A stretch of 64,000 bases of DNA from Actinokineospora inagensis DSM 44258 (GCF_000482865.1 NZ_AXWW01000049.1:1-64000), one strand, 5' to 3'. Shown: positions 54,442-63,846, counted from the first letter of the stretch. A program made the numbers and translations. The notes: a model not told the origin generated them from the sequence alone.

Positions 54442-55761
54442 GTGCGGACCACCGGTCGCGGGGCGCTGGTGATCTGGGCCACCGCCGTCGCGGTGTACCT
54501 GCTGGCGGTGTTCCACCGCACCTCACTCGGCGTCGCGGGCTTGCAGGCGGCGCACCGGTTCGGCATCAACGCGGCGGCGTTGGGCACGTTCACCGTGCTG
54601 CAGATCGGTGTTTACGCGGCGATGCAGGTGCCGACCGGACTGCTGGTGGACCGGTTCGGGCCGCGCCGGGTCCTCACGGCGGCCGCGTTGTGCATGGGCC
54701 TCGGGCAGGTTTTGTTCGCCGTCGCCACCACCTATCCGCTCGCGCTGGTGGCACGCGGGGTGTTGGGGCTCGGCGACGCGTTGACGTTCGTGAGCGTGTT
54801 GCGGTTGGTCGCCGCGCACTACCCGCCGCGCAAGTACGCGATCCTGTCGTCGGTGACCGCGGCCCTGGGACAACTGGGGAACCTGCTGGCGACGGTCCCG
54901 TTGACCTTCCTGCTCGCCAACGCGGGGTGGACGGCGACCTTCGCGATCGCGGGCGCGGCCACCGCGGCGTACTCGCTGGTGGTCCTGCTGCGGGTCCGGG
55001 ACACCCCGGAGGGCGAGCAGCACCCGCGTCCGGCGACCGCGCTGCGCGACGTCATCGGCCAGGTCCGGGTCGCCTGGCGGGTACCGGGAACCCGGCTCGG
55101 GTTCTGGGTGCACTTCTCGACGATGTTCTCCCCCGGCGTGCTCGGCCTGCTCTGGGGCTACCCGTACCTGGTGCAGGCGCACGGGTTCTCCCCCGCCGGG
55201 GCCGGATCGGTGCTGAGCCTGCTGGTGTTCGTGGCGATGGTCACCGGACCGGTGATCGGCCAACTGATGGGCCGGTGGCCGCACAGCCGGGTGCCGATGG
55301 TCGCCGGGTTCCTGCTCGCCGCGGTAGTGGTGTGGGCGGTGCTGCTGGGGTGGCCGGGGGCGCCGGGACCCGTTGTGGCGGTGGCGTTCGCGGTGCTCGC
55401 GGTCGGCGGCCCGCTGTCCGGCGTGGCGTTCGCGCTGGCCCGCGACTACAACCCCATCCACCGGGTCGGCACGGCCACCGGCGTGGTCAACGTGGGCGGT
55501 TTCACCGCGACCACGGTCAGCGCGCTCGGCGTCGGCCTGCTGATCGGCGGCGACACCGCGGCCGCCGGGCTGGGCACCTTCCGTACCGCTTTCCTTGCCG
55601 TTGCGGCGATTCTGCTGCTCGGAACCTGGCGCACCGCGGTGTGGTGGCGGCGGGCGCGGGCGGCGGTGTTCGCGGCGGAGACCCGCGGCGACGAGGTCCC
55701 GGTGCGGATCAGGCGCCGCCCGTGGGACATCCCAGCCGAACAGGAAGCAGCGGCCTCATAG
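54442..55761 (+). CDS. MFS transporter
   Basis: Major facilitator of 439 residues with 12 membrane helices. Motif A is GLLVDRFGPRRVL after helix 2, and the second half has GPVIGQLMGRWPHSRVPM. GAGAGGAGC precedes the GTG at 54442, better than the upstream frame to 54358. The substrate is unknown. The MarR-like palindrome upstream suggests ligand-induced export. It ends 25 bp before truB. Confidence 0.88.
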   Translation: MRTTGRGALVIWATAVAVYLLAVFHRTSLGVAGLQAAHRFGINAAALGTFTVLQIGVYAAMQVPTGLLVDRFGPRRVLTAAALCMGLGQVLFAVATTYPLALVARGVLGLGDALTFVSVLRLVAAHYPPRKYAILSSVTAALGQLGNLLATVPLTFLLANAGWTATFAIAGAATAAYSLVVLLRVRDTPEGEQHPRPATALRDVIGQVRVAWRVPGTRLGFWVHFSTMFSPGVLGLLWGYPYLVQAHGFSPAGAGSVLSLLVFVAMVTGPVIGQLMGRWPHSRVPMVAGFLLAAVVVWAVLLGWPGAPGPVVAVAFAVLAVGGPLSGVAFALARDYNPIHRVGTATGVVNVGGFTATTVSALGVGLLIGGDTAAAGLGTFRTAFLAVAAILLLGTWRTAVWWRRARAAVFAAETRGDEVPVRIRRRPWDIPAEQEAAAS

Positions 55762-55772
55762 TTGCGTTGGCC

Positions 55773-55789
55773 TAAGATTGCCGCTCGTG
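55773..55789 (+). promoter_or_regulatory. -10 hexamer for a leaderless truB start
   Basis: TAAGAT (55773-55778) lies 8 nt before the GTG at 55787, and no ribosome-binding site exists between them. The truB mRNA therefore probably starts at the GTG. Confidence 0.55.
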
Positions 55790-56677
55790 TCTCAGCGAGC
55801 AGTGGTTCCCCCCGGTCTCATCGTGGTCGACAAGGCCCCCGGCATGACCTCCCACGACGTGGTGGCCCAGGTGCGCCGGATCATCGGCACCCGCAAGGTC
55901 GGCCACGCCGGGACCCTGGACCCGATGGCCACCGGGGTGCTGGTGCTCGGGGTGGAGCGGGCGACGAAACTGCTCGGGCACCTCGCCCTGGACCGCAAGA
56001 CCTACCTCGCGTCCATCCGGCTCGGCGCGGCCACCACCACCGACGACGCGGAGGGCGAGGTCGTCAGCACGGCCGACCCGACCGGCGTCACCGACGAGGC
56101 CATCGCCGCGGGCATCGCCGCGTTGACCGGCCCGATCCAGCAGGTGCCCAGCTCGGTGAGCGCGGTGAAGATCGACGGCAAGCGCGCGTACGCCCGGGTG
56201 CGGGCAGGCGAGGAAGTCCAGCTCGCCGCCCGCCCGGTGACCGTGTACCGGTTCGACCTGCTCAACACCACCCGCGGCGAGGGCTCGGTCGACCTGGACG
56301 TGATGGTCGACTGCTCGTCCGGCACCTACGTCCGCGCCCTGGCCCGCGACCTCGGTGTGGCCCTCGGCGTCGGCGGGCACCTCGGCGCGTTGCGCCGCAC
56401 CACCGTCGGCCCCTTCACCCTGCGGGTGGCGCGGACGCTGGAGGCCCTGGCGGAGTCCCCCGGTCTGTCCCTCGACATGGAGGCCGCCGTCGCCGCCGCC
56501 TTCCCCCGCCGCGACCTGGACCGCGTCGAGGCCATCGCCCTGTCCCACGGCAAACGCATCCCCGCCGCCGGGATCGACGGCACCTACGGCATCTTCGACC
56601 CGGCGGGCAAGGCCGTCGCGTTGGGTGTGGACGAGGGCGGGGCCGCGCGGGCGCTGGTGGCGCTCAACGTGTCCTGA
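55787..56677 (+). CDS. truB: tRNA pseudouridine(55) synthase
   Basis: Isomerises U55 in the T-loop of tRNA, 296 residues. The motif I and catalytic Asp block HAGTLDPMATGVLVLGVERATKLL is intact, with GLIVVDKAPGMTSHDVV at the N-terminus and the Tyr region KTYLASIRLG. The C-terminal PUA-like part (GTYGIFDPAGKAVALG) is present. The start is GTG 55787. It converges with the MATE gene and overlaps it by 14 bp. Confidence 0.96.
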   Translation: MSQRAVVPPGLIVVDKAPGMTSHDVVAQVRRIIGTRKVGHAGTLDPMATGVLVLGVERATKLLGHLALDRKTYLASIRLGAATTTDDAEGEVVSTADPTGVTDEAIAAGIAALTGPIQQVPSSVSAVKIDGKRAYARVRAGEEVQLAARPVTVYRFDLLNTTRGEGSVDLDVMVDCSSGTYVRALARDLGVALGVGGHLGALRRTTVGPFTLRVARTLEALAESPGLSLDMEAAVAAAFPRRDLDRVEAIALSHGKRIPAAGIDGTYGIFDPAGKAVALGVDEGGAARALVALNVS

Positions 56678-57980
56678 CCGCGCCGGTCACCGCCCAGCGG
56701 CCGGACCGCAACCGCGCCAACAAGGTGACCAACCGGAGCGCGATGAACAGGGTGAGCCCGGTCCAGATCCCCGCCAGCCCCCAGTCGAACGCCAGCGACA
56801 ACCAGATGAACGGCAGGAACCCCACCAGCGCGGCCGCCACCATCGCGGTCCGCAGGTAGGCGACGTCACCGGCGCCGAACAGCACACCGTCCACAGCGAA
56901 CACAACCCCGGCCATCGGTTGCATCGCCACGAAGAACCACCAGGCGCTCGGGATCTCGTGCAGCACCTGGGGGTCCATCGTGAACACCCGCGGCAGCACC
57001 TCGGCCAGCGCGGCGAACAGGATTCCCAGTGCTATCCCGAAGACCAGCCCGAACCGCGCGAACTGACCGCTGAGCTGCCGCGCCTTCCGGTCGTCACCCG
57101 CGCCGAGGGCCGCACCGACGAGCGACTGCGCGGCGATGGCCAGGGAGTCGAGCACCAACGCGAGGAATGTCCACAGTTGCAGGACGACCTGGTGCGCGCC
57201 GACCGCGGCGACCGACGTCCTGGCGGCCACGGTGGTGGCGGAGATGAAACACACCTGCAGGGCGAGGCTGCGGAGCACGAAATCCCGACCGAGGACGAGC
57301 TGCGCCCACATGACCCGGGGTTGTGGCCTGCGCAGGTGCCCCTTGAGGGCGTGCAGGAAGAACACCGCCGCGATGACCTGACCGACGACGTTGGCGATCG
57401 CGGACCCGTTGAGTCCCCAGTGGAGACCGTGTACGAGCGTCGGGCAGAGGACCGCGGAGGCGAGGTTGCCCGCGAGGACGTAACGCAGGGGTCGCCGGGT
57501 GTCCTGCACGGCCCGCATCCAGCCGTTGCCCGCCAACGTGATCAGCACCATCGGCACCCCGAGCATGGCGATGTGCAACCAGGCCGCCGCCGCGTCGGCC
57601 ACCGCACCCGGCCCGGCGAGCAGTCGGGCCACCGGCCCGGCAAGCGCTTGCCCGACGAGCGCCAGCACCACACCGATCCCCACCGCCAGCCAGGTCGCCT
57701 GCACCCCCTCGGCCCGCGCCTCGGCGCTGCGGCCCGCCCCGTGCAACCTCGCCGCCCGCGCGGTGGTGCCGTACGACAGGAATGTGAGCTGAGTGGACAG
57801 TTGCGCCAGGACGATCGCGCCAATGCTCAACGCACCCAGCTCAACCGCCCCGAGATGCCCGACGACGGCGGTGTCCACCAACAGGTAGAGCGGCTCCGCC
57901 GCCAACACCGGCAGCGCGGGGACGGCAAGGGCGAGGATCTGCCGCAACGAGGCTCGGTCCACCCCCACGACAATACGCAC
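56664..57980 (-). CDS. dinF: MATE-family efflux transporter (DinF-like)
   Basis: Multidrug/toxin exporter of 438 residues with 12 helices. The opening ILALAVPALPVLAAEPLYLLVDTAVVGHLG is diagnostic for the DinF group, and the second half repeats it less clearly. Several in-frame GTGs (57980, 57968, 57962) could start it. In mycobacteria dinF also follows nrnA in this region, so the symbol is by family and position. Confidence 0.9.
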   Translation of the reverse strand: MRIVVGVDRASLRQILALAVPALPVLAAEPLYLLVDTAVVGHLGAVELGALSIGAIVLAQLSTQLTFLSYGTTARAARLHGAGRSAEARAEGVQATWLAVGIGVVLALVGQALAGPVARLLAGPGAVADAAAAWLHIAMLGVPMVLITLAGNGWMRAVQDTRRPLRYVLAGNLASAVLCPTLVHGLHWGLNGSAIANVVGQVIAAVFFLHALKGHLRRPQPRVMWAQLVLGRDFVLRSLALQVCFISATTVAARTSVAAVGAHQVVLQLWTFLALVLDSLAIAAQSLVGAALGAGDDRKARQLSGQFARFGLVFGIALGILFAALAEVLPRVFTMDPQVLHEIPSAWWFFVAMQPMAGVVFAVDGVLFGAGDVAYLRTAMVAAALVGFLPFIWLSLAFDWGLAGIWTGLTLFIALRLVTLLARLRSGRWAVTGAVRTR

Positions 57981-58230
57981 ACCCCGCCCACCCAGCCCAA
58001 ACCCAACCCGGACGGCCCACCGGCCCGGGATGGCGACCCGTCTCTTCCGTACGTTGTCGACAGTCCCGCAAGCACCTCGGCCGCGATCAGCGACACCTCA
58101 CCGGCAGGCAGTCGGGTCACCGCTTCGTCCGCGCAGACCGGGACGGTGACCAACTCGGTGATGGTGCCGTTGGTCGGCGGCTGCCCCGCGACGTGACCCG
58201 CGGCGGCCGGGTGATCCGCTGCCCACGGTG
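57981..58230. other. Gene-free stretch upstream of the MATE gene, with a possible coding remnant
   Basis: Part of a 467-bp gap (57981-58447). On the minus strand from about 58180 to 58050 one frame has G/C-biased codons and reads TVPVCADEAVTRLPAGEVSL then IAAEVLAGLSTTYG. It has no credible start and runs out of frame into the MATE gene. It may be the debris of a lost gene. The right part of the gap holds promoter module copy B. Confidence 0.3.
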
Positions 58231-58309
58231 TTGTCCACAAGCGCCGCAGGTGTCCACAGGCCACGGCGCGCGAACTTGACAAGCGGCCGGGTGCGCTACC
58301 GTCAGGAAT
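58231..58309 (+). promoter_or_regulatory. Paired-box promoter module, copy B
   Basis: TTGTCCACA (58231-58239) and TGTCCACA (58251-58258), 20 bp apart, are followed after exactly 38 nt by TACCGT (58297-58302) and, 7 nt later, GGGC. A TTGACA lies at 58276-58281, only 15 nt from the -10; it has no counterpart in copy A. Architecture is otherwise the same as at 46401-46480. Confidence 0.6.
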
Positions 58310-58360
58310 GGGCACCCGGCCCCCGGGTGGGTGGGGTCTGCCCTGGGGGTGGGCGGCGGC
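58310..58360 (+). ncRNA. Putative small RNA, copy B
   Basis: GGGCACCCGGCCCCCGGGTG then GGTGGGGTCTGCCCTGGGGG TGG matches copy A in order and most bases. A hairpin CACCCGG-CCC-CCGGGTG is possible. It lies downstream of the solute-binding protein gene's 3' end on the opposite strand. No conserved ORF is seen. Confidence 0.4.
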
Positions 58361-58447
58361 GAAGTCAAGCCCCGGTTGGGGTGATGCCGGGCGGGTGAAT
58401 GGTGGCGGGGGGCGCCGGTCGGGGGCTGGTGATGGGGGGCGGGCGGG

Positions 58448-59842
58448 TCAGCCTGCGCTGCGGTAGAAGGCGGCCTGGTGGGTGGCGATCTGGTCGATGA
58501 ACTCCTGGGAGGTGATGTTGCCGTGCAGGAGGCTGTCGGTGAGGGGGTAGAGCACGGTCTCGGCCCAGCGGCCGCCCGCGATGGCGTTGACGCCGTCGAG
58601 GTAGATGGCCTGTTCGGTGGACGAGTTGGACAGGGCGGCTTTGATGTCCTTTTGGGACGGTGGGACGGCGAGGTCGGCGCGGGGGGTCAGCGCCCCGGCG
58701 ACGGCGGGCATGCCCGCGAGGATGTCCTTGTTCAGCACGTACGCGATGAACGCCTTGGCGGCGTTGGGGTTCTTGGCCTTGGCGGACACCGCGAAGCCGA
58801 CGGGGACGCGTTCGATGACGTCGTGGGTGGCGCCGGTGGGTTTGGGGAACTGGAAGGAGCCGTACGGGATGGTGCGGCCGTCGCCCTTCTTGTCCAGGTA
58901 CTGGTTGGTCTCGCTGGGCAGCCAGCCGCCGGTGGTGATGTAGGCGGCTTCGCCGTTGGCCCAGCGCTGTTGGACGGCGGGGTACTTCGCGGAGTCCCAG
59001 CCGGGGATGAGGTAGCCGCCCTTGGCGAGTTTCTCGACGAAACCGGCGGCCTGGTAGAGGCCGTCGTCGGTGCGCCAAGTGGCGCCGGTCTTGTCCGACG
59101 CGGCCTTGGCGAGGTTGCCCGCGCCGACGTAGCGCAGGGCGGCCTGGGCGAACAGGGACGCGTTCGACACGGGGCGGTCGCCGTCCTCGGCGACGGCGGC
59201 GACACCGGTGGCCTTGGCCTTGTCCAGCAGGGCGAACAGGTCGTCGGCGGTCCGCGGGGCGGTCACCAGGCCGGTGACGTCGCGGTTGTACCACCAGGCG
59301 GTGCCGTAGAGCAGGTACGGGACCTCGAAGATGGCGCCGTCCGGACCCTTGTTCTGCGGGAAGTCGTATGAGGACACCGGCAGCACGTCCCGCACCTTGA
59401 GGTCGCCCTCGCCGACCTTGATGTCGAGCACGTCCTGCACCGACTGGGTGCCGCCCGCGCTGGTCACCGCGGCCATGACCTGGCTGACGTCCTGGTCGAA
59501 CAGGTCCGGCACGGCGCCGGTGGTCAACGCGGGGGCCACGTTCTGGGTGAGCAGGTCACGGCCGAGCCACTGCACGTTGACCTTCACGCCGGTCTTGTCG
59601 GTGAAGCAGCGGATCGCCTTGCTCAGCACCCGGCCCTGCGGCTCATCGGCGGTCCACATGGACCAGTAGGTGAACTCCTTGTCGCCGCCGGGCCGCACCC
59701 CCGGGTCCGGGCAGTCCGCGCCGAGGAACTGGTCGGCGCCCGGCGCGGGATCACCCGCCCCGGTACCGGACGTGCCCTGGCCGCACCCGGCGAGCAGCAC
59801 CCCGGCCGCCAGCGCGCACAGGACTACCTTGGTCGACCGCAT
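58448..59842 (-). CDS. Extracellular sugar-type solute-binding lipoprotein
   Basis: ABC-transporter family 1 binding protein of 464 residues. The lipobox LLAGC places the lipidated cysteine at residue 20. The mature domain has FTYWSMWTADEPQG, VNVQWLGRDLL, VPDLFDQDVSQVM and the TTGGWLPSE hinge motif typical of this family. The ligand is probably a carbohydrate. No permease or ATPase gene lies beside it, so it must borrow a transporter or be orphaned. Start ATG 59842. Confidence 0.88.
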   Translation of the reverse strand: MRSTKVVLCALAAGVLLAGCGQGTSGTGAGDPAPGADQFLGADCPDPGVRPGGDKEFTYWSMWTADEPQGRVLSKAIRCFTDKTGVKVNVQWLGRDLLTQNVAPALTTGAVPDLFDQDVSQVMAAVTSAGGTQSVQDVLDIKVGEGDLKVRDVLPVSSYDFPQNKGPDGAIFEVPYLLYGTAWWYNRDVTGLVTAPRTADDLFALLDKAKATGVAAVAEDGDRPVSNASLFAQAALRYVGAGNLAKAASDKTGATWRTDDGLYQAAGFVEKLAKGGYLIPGWDSAKYPAVQQRWANGEAAYITTGGWLPSETNQYLDKKGDGRTIPYGSFQFPKPTGATHDVIERVPVGFAVSAKAKNPNAAKAFIAYVLNKDILAGMPAVAGALTPRADLAVPPSQKDIKAALSNSSTEQAIYLDGVNAIAGGRWAETVLYPLTDSLLHGNITSQEFIDQIATHQAAFYRSAG

Positions 59843-60053
59843 GACCACCACCTGATCGAGTCGCCTCGCGCGGCACTGGCTCGGCACGCCGCGCGCCAAC
59901 ACCGGTGGCGCACGTCCCGATCCACACGCCCGGTAACGAATGGTTTATACCATCAGGCCATAAGATCAACAGTGCTGAACGTCGGGAAATCGCGATTTCA
60001 CAGCGCACCGTGACCACAGGTCATCGGGTGATCACCAAGCGGTCCGGAAAGGG

Positions 60054-61034
60054 CTAGGCGAAGGCGTTCTTGATGAGCATCAACACGTCCTCGGCGGAAC
60101 CCTCGGCGGGGAAGCCCGCCGCCAACCGGTGCCCGCCGCCACCGAGCGTGGCCGCCACCGCGCGCACGTCGGCGGTGGCGACGGCGCGCAGCGAGACCGA
60201 CCAGCGGTTCGGCGTCAGCTCCTTGGCCACCGCGGCGACCTCGGCCTCCGCGACCGTCCGCAGCAGGTCGACCACGCTGTCGGCGTCCTCCGGCTCCACA
60301 CCGTCCGTGCCGTCCAGGTCGTGCAGCGACACGACCGTCAGCACGAGCCCGTGGCCGTCGACCGCGTCCGGGACCAACTGCGCCCGCGACAGCGCGGCGG
60401 ACACCAGCCGCAGCCAGCCGAACGGGCGGGTGTCGACCAGTTCGCGGGTGACCTCGGTCGGGTCGACCCCGGCCTCGATCAGCCGGGCGGCCATGGCGTG
60501 CGTCTCCGGGCGGGCCCGCCGGAACAGGCCGGTGTCGCCGATGAGACCCGCGTAGAGGCAGCGGGCGATGTCCGGGGTGAGCGGCACGCCGAGTTCGTCG
60601 ATGAGGTCGAGGACCAGCACGACGGTGGCCAGCGCGGACTCGTCGAGCAGGTGGTCGGTGCCGAAGCGGGTGTTGGCGACGTGGTGGTCGACCACCAGGA
60701 CCCGGCCACCGGCGGCGATGGTGGCGGGCACCCGGTCTACCAGCTCGCCCAGCCGCCGTTCACTCGCGCAGTCCAGCGCCACCAGCGTCGACGGCGCGGC
60801 GGGCACCTCCCCCGCCGGGACCACCAGGCCCGCGGTGTCCAGGCCGCGCAGCGACCGCGGGATCTCCGCCGGGAAACCGAACGAGACCCGCACCGCGGCT
60901 CCCCGGGAGCGCAGGGCCATGGCGAGCGCGAGCGCGCTGCCCAGCGCGTCGGCGTCCGGGCTGACGTGCGCGAGCAGGGTCACGTCGGTGGCGGAGCGGA
61001 GCAGGTCGGCGGCGTTGGCGAGGTCGGTTCCCAC
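60054..61034 (-). CDS. nrnA: Bifunctional oligoribonuclease/pAp phosphatase (DHH family)
   Basis: Degrades short oligoribonucleotides to mononucleotides and dephosphorylates pAp, 326 residues. The DHH domain has LLAHVSPDADALGSALAL (metal-binding Asp residues) and VLVVDHHVANTRFG (the DHH triad), and the C-terminal DHHA1 domain has GGGGHRLAAGFP. The start is GTG 61034 after GGGGGA. In many actinobacteria it directly follows rbfA; here two esterase genes intervene. Confidence 0.93.
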   Translation of the reverse strand: MGTDLANAADLLRSATDVTLLAHVSPDADALGSALALAMALRSRGAAVRVSFGFPAEIPRSLRGLDTAGLVVPAGEVPAAPSTLVALDCASERRLGELVDRVPATIAAGGRVLVVDHHVANTRFGTDHLLDESALATVVLVLDLIDELGVPLTPDIARCLYAGLIGDTGLFRRARPETHAMAARLIEAGVDPTEVTRELVDTRPFGWLRLVSAALSRAQLVPDAVDGHGLVLTVVSLHDLDGTDGVEPEDADSVVDLLRTVAEAEVAAVAKELTPNRWSVSLRAVATADVRAVAATLGGGGHRLAAGFPAEGSAEDVLMLIKNAFA

Positions 61035-61081
61035 TCCCCCAGCGTTCCGGGGCGGGCAGGTGGTGTCCAGTCGACCGGCCG

Positions 61082-61918
61082 TCAGGGCGTCTTCTTGCCC
61101 AGCGAATCGCCGATGTAGCGCAGCACCTCGGGCAGGGTCCGCTTCCAGTACTCGGCGCTGTGGTCGCCGGTGCCGAACGACGCCTGCTTGGCGCCGGTGA
61201 CCTGGGCCAACTGGCGCGCGGCAGGCAGCAGCGGGTCCTCGGTGCCGCACCAGACGGCGAACGGCAGCCCGGAGACGGCGGTGCTGTTGCGCAGCGGCTC
61301 GGCGCCCTGCCACTGCTTCTCGTCGGTGTAGCCGCCGTACTTCTCCGCGTCCTTCCACGAGGTGAACACGGCGGGGCTCAACGCGGCCAGCAACGCGAGG
61401 TTGGGTGTGCGGGCGTACTGGAAGGCGCCGACCGCGCCCGCGGACACCCCGAGCGCCGCGAACGGCGTGGTTGCCAACTCGGCGCGGGCCAGCCAGTCCG
61501 GCAGTTCGTTGGCGAGCATGTTCTGCGGCGCGCCCAGCCAGCTCTTGGTGCCGCCGTCCACGGCGACCACGGCGAACGGCCGGGTGCCCGCGCGCACGGT
61601 GGCGGTCAGCAGCGGCGGCAGCCCGATGTCGACGAACTGGGCGGCGTCGGTGCCCTCGCCGTGCAGGGCGAGGCAGACCGGCAGCGCGCCCGCGACGTCG
61701 CGCGGCCGCATCACGATCATCTTGACGTCGCCGATGGAGGACCGCCAGGTCAGGTTGCTGACCGAGGTGGTGTCGACGGTGGCCTGGCTCTCGGCCGCCG
61801 TCTTCGGCGCGGTCGGCTGCGACTGCGGGGTGGTCCGGCTGCCGCAGCCCACCAGCGCGGCGGCGCCCGCTCCGGCGCCGGCGAGCAGCAGGCCGCGTCT
61901 GGTCCAACGTCCGTCCAC
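61082..61918 (-). CDS. Secreted alpha/beta-hydrolase (esterase) lipoprotein, paralogue 1
   Basis: Esterase-D/antigen 85-like hydrolase of 278 residues. It has a Tat-like signal [20 protein letters not shown] with a lipobox cysteine at residue 25. The nucleophile elbow is GVSAGAVG, and the His lies in DHSAEYW near the C-terminus. GTG 61918 starts it. It is a diverged tandem copy of the next gene (shared VCLA(L/F)HG, VVAVDGG, AVSPA, WCGT(E/A)DPLLP and AEYW). The substrate is unknown. Confidence 0.85.
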   Translation of the reverse strand: MDGRWTRRGLLLAGAGAGAAALVGCGSRTTPQSQPTAPKTAAESQATVDTTSVSNLTWRSSIGDVKMIVMRPRDVAGALPVCLALHGEGTDAAQFVDIGLPPLLTATVRAGTRPFAVVAVDGGTKSWLGAPQNMLANELPDWLARAELATTPFAALGVSAGAVGAFQYARTPNLALLAALSPAVFTSWKDAEKYGGYTDEKQWQGAEPLRNSTAVSGLPFAVWCGTEDPLLPAARQLAQVTGAKQASFGTGDHSAEYWKRTLPEVLRYIGDSLGKKTP

Positions 61919-62043
61919 TGTGGAACTCCCAGGGGTGGGATGATCGGGTTGGCTGGCACCGGCACGGCGTCGAGGCGGCGGCCTCCCGACGCGACCGGCC
62001 ACCTCCCGGACAGGTGCGGAGTAATAGGTCTACACCACTTGAC

Positions 62044-62919
62044 TCAGATGTGCGAGCCTATGAACGACAACGAATCGGGCAGCACCTTGGCCCAGTACTC
62101 GGCGTCGTGCCCCCCGGGCGCCGTCCTCGCCACGACGGGTCGCGCCGTGTCGATCAACTGGTTCGCCGAGGGCAACAGCGGGTCGGCTGTGCCGCACCAT
62201 ACACCGAGCGGGACCCCGCGCAACGCCTCGATGTGACGAAGCGGCTCCGTGTCCTCCCACTGCGCGCGACCGGTGAACGCGTTGCGCGCCTTCGCCTCGG
62301 TCCACGACCGGAACAGCGCCGGGCTCACCACGGCGGCCACCCGCACCGCGTCCCGGTGCGCGCGCACGTAGTTCAACGCCCCGTACGCGCCCATGGACAC
62401 TCCGAGCACGGCGAACGGGCGCTGGTTGACCGCCAACTCGGCCAGCCAGCCGGGCACCTCGTCGGTGAGCATCGCGACCGGGTCGTCCTTCGGCGACGGG
62501 GACACCCAGTAGCTGTCGCCGCCGTCGACCGCGACCACGGCGTACGCGGCGGCCGCGGTGAGCTGACCGCCCACGCCGAGATCGGTGAACATGGACGGCC
62601 CGGCCCCGCGACCGTGGAAGGCCAGGCACACCGGCAGCGTCCCCGGCGCGATCCCGGCAGGCCGGTAGGTGATCACCCGCACGTCCCGGTTGCGGGCCTT
62701 GGAGTGGAAGGTGCGCACCTCGAGCAGCTTCGGCGGCACGGTCGTGGTGGTCACCGCGGGGACCGGGATCGGCGTCCGCGCGTCACTGCGCGCGGGCTTC
62801 TCGTCCTCGCGCAACGCCCATGCGCCGAACAGGCCCAGCCCGATCGTGGTCGCCAGGCCGCCGACGGACGCGGCGATCACCTGGCGCCGCGACAGCCCCG
62901 ATCCCGACTCCCCGGACAC
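62044..62919 (-). CDS. Secreted alpha/beta-hydrolase (esterase), paralogue 2
   Basis: Hydrolase of 291 residues paralogous to the gene at 61082. It has a Tat-like signal (LSRRQVIAASVGGLATTIGLGLFG) without a lipobox, so it is probably anchored or released. A short TTTTVPP linker precedes the catalytic domain with LAFHGRGAG, nucleophile GVSMGAYG and GGHDAEYW. GTG 62919 starts it. It lies between rbfA and nrnA on the same strand, an insertion into a normally tight translation operon. Confidence 0.86.
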   Translation of the reverse strand: MSGESGSGLSRRQVIAASVGGLATTIGLGLFGAWALREDEKPARSDARTPIPVPAVTTTTVPPKLLEVRTFHSKARNRDVRVITYRPAGIAPGTLPVCLAFHGRGAGPSMFTDLGVGGQLTAAAAYAVVAVDGGDSYWVSPSPKDDPVAMLTDEVPGWLAELAVNQRPFAVLGVSMGAYGALNYVRAHRDAVRVAAVVSPALFRSWTEAKARNAFTGRAQWEDTEPLRHIEALRGVPLGVWCGTADPLLPSANQLIDTARPVVARTAPGGHDAEYWAKVLPDSLSFIGSHI

Positions 62920-62986
62920 TCCCTGGCCTCCCGAACACGAAGGTCCCCGACGACCCTCCGTGCCGGATCATACTTCCGGGCGAATG

Positions 62987-63496
62987 TCAGCGGTCCGCGC
63001 CGCTGTCCTCATCGTCCGGGTCGTCGTCGCCGTCGTCGCCGTCGTCGTTGTCCGGGTCGTCCGGGTCGCGCGGCGCCTTGTACGGATCGGGCTCACCGGC
63101 GTAGCTGGCCCCGGACGCCTGGGCCGCGACCTCGGCGTCCGCCGCCCGCGCCCGCGCGAGCAGGTCGTCGATGCGGCGGGCGTCGTCGGGCACGGTGTCC
63201 GCGACGAAGGTCAGCGTCGGGGTGAACCGGACGCCGGTGCCCTGGCCGACCAGGGTGCGCAGCACGCCGGTGGCGCGCTCCAGAGCCGCCTTGGCCGCCG
63301 CGTGGTCCGGCTCGGTGTCGAGCTTGTCGCCCAGCACCGTGTAGTAGACCGTGGCGTCGTGCAGGTCGGCGGTGACCTTGGCGTCGGTGATGGTGACCCT
63401 GGCCAGCCGGGGGTCCTTCACCTCGTGCTCCAGCGCGGAGGCCACGATCTGCGAGATGCGCTTCGCGAGCTTGCGCGAGCGGGGTGCGTCAGCCAC
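62987..63496 (-). CDS. rbfA: Ribosome-binding factor A
   Basis: KH-fold factor for 30S maturation and cold adaptation, 169 residues. The core ([26 protein letters not shown] ... [19 protein letters not shown] ... [13 protein letters not shown]) is complete. The C-terminal 40 residues are an acidic Asp-rich tail ([20 protein letters not shown]), longer than in most bacteria. It follows DUF503 and infB in the usual order. Start GTG 63496. Confidence 0.94.
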   Translation of the reverse strand: MADAPRSRKLAKRISQIVASALEHEVKDPRLARVTITDAKVTADLHDATVYYTVLGDKLDTEPDHAAAKAALERATGVLRTLVGQGTGVRFTPTLTFVADTVPDDARRIDDLLARARAADAEVAAQASGASYAGEPDPYKAPRDPDDPDNDDGDDGDDDPDDEDSGADR

Positions 63497-63549
63497 GACG
63501 CGCTCCTTCTTTCCATGTCGGTCGGTGAGGCCCGGCCGGGTCGCGACGG

Positions 63550-63846
63550 TCAGTCATCGTCGGGTCCGAGCACGCGGCGCCGGGCCGAGAGCAGGTCCAG
63601 CTCCGGGTGGGCGGCCACCAGCCGCTCGCAGGCGTCGAGCAGCTCGGTGACGTGCCCGAGGTCGGCGGCCACGGCGGACACGCCGATCAGCGCCCTGCGG
63701 TGCAGGTCGAGGTGACCCGCCTCGGCGGCCGCGACCTCGAACCGCTTGCGCAGCTCGGCCACCACCGGCCGCACCGCGGAGCGCTTCTGCTTCAACGAGT
63801 GGACGTCCCCGAGGAGGATGTCGAGTTCCAGGGCGCCGACGTACAC
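63550..63846 (-). CDS. DUF503/YlxP-family protein
   Basis: Small protein of 98 residues: [20 protein letters not shown] then [16 protein letters not shown] and [15 protein letters not shown]-like segments, the full DUF503 pattern. It sits between infB and rbfA, as YlxP does in many Gram-positive bacteria, implying a role in ribosome or translation, though none is shown. The start is GTG 63846. Confidence 0.92.
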   Translation of the reverse strand: MYVGALELDILLGDVHSLKQKRSAVRPVVAELRKRFEVAAAEAGHLDLHRRALIGVSAVAADLGHVTELLDACERLVAAHPELDLLSARRRVLGPDDD

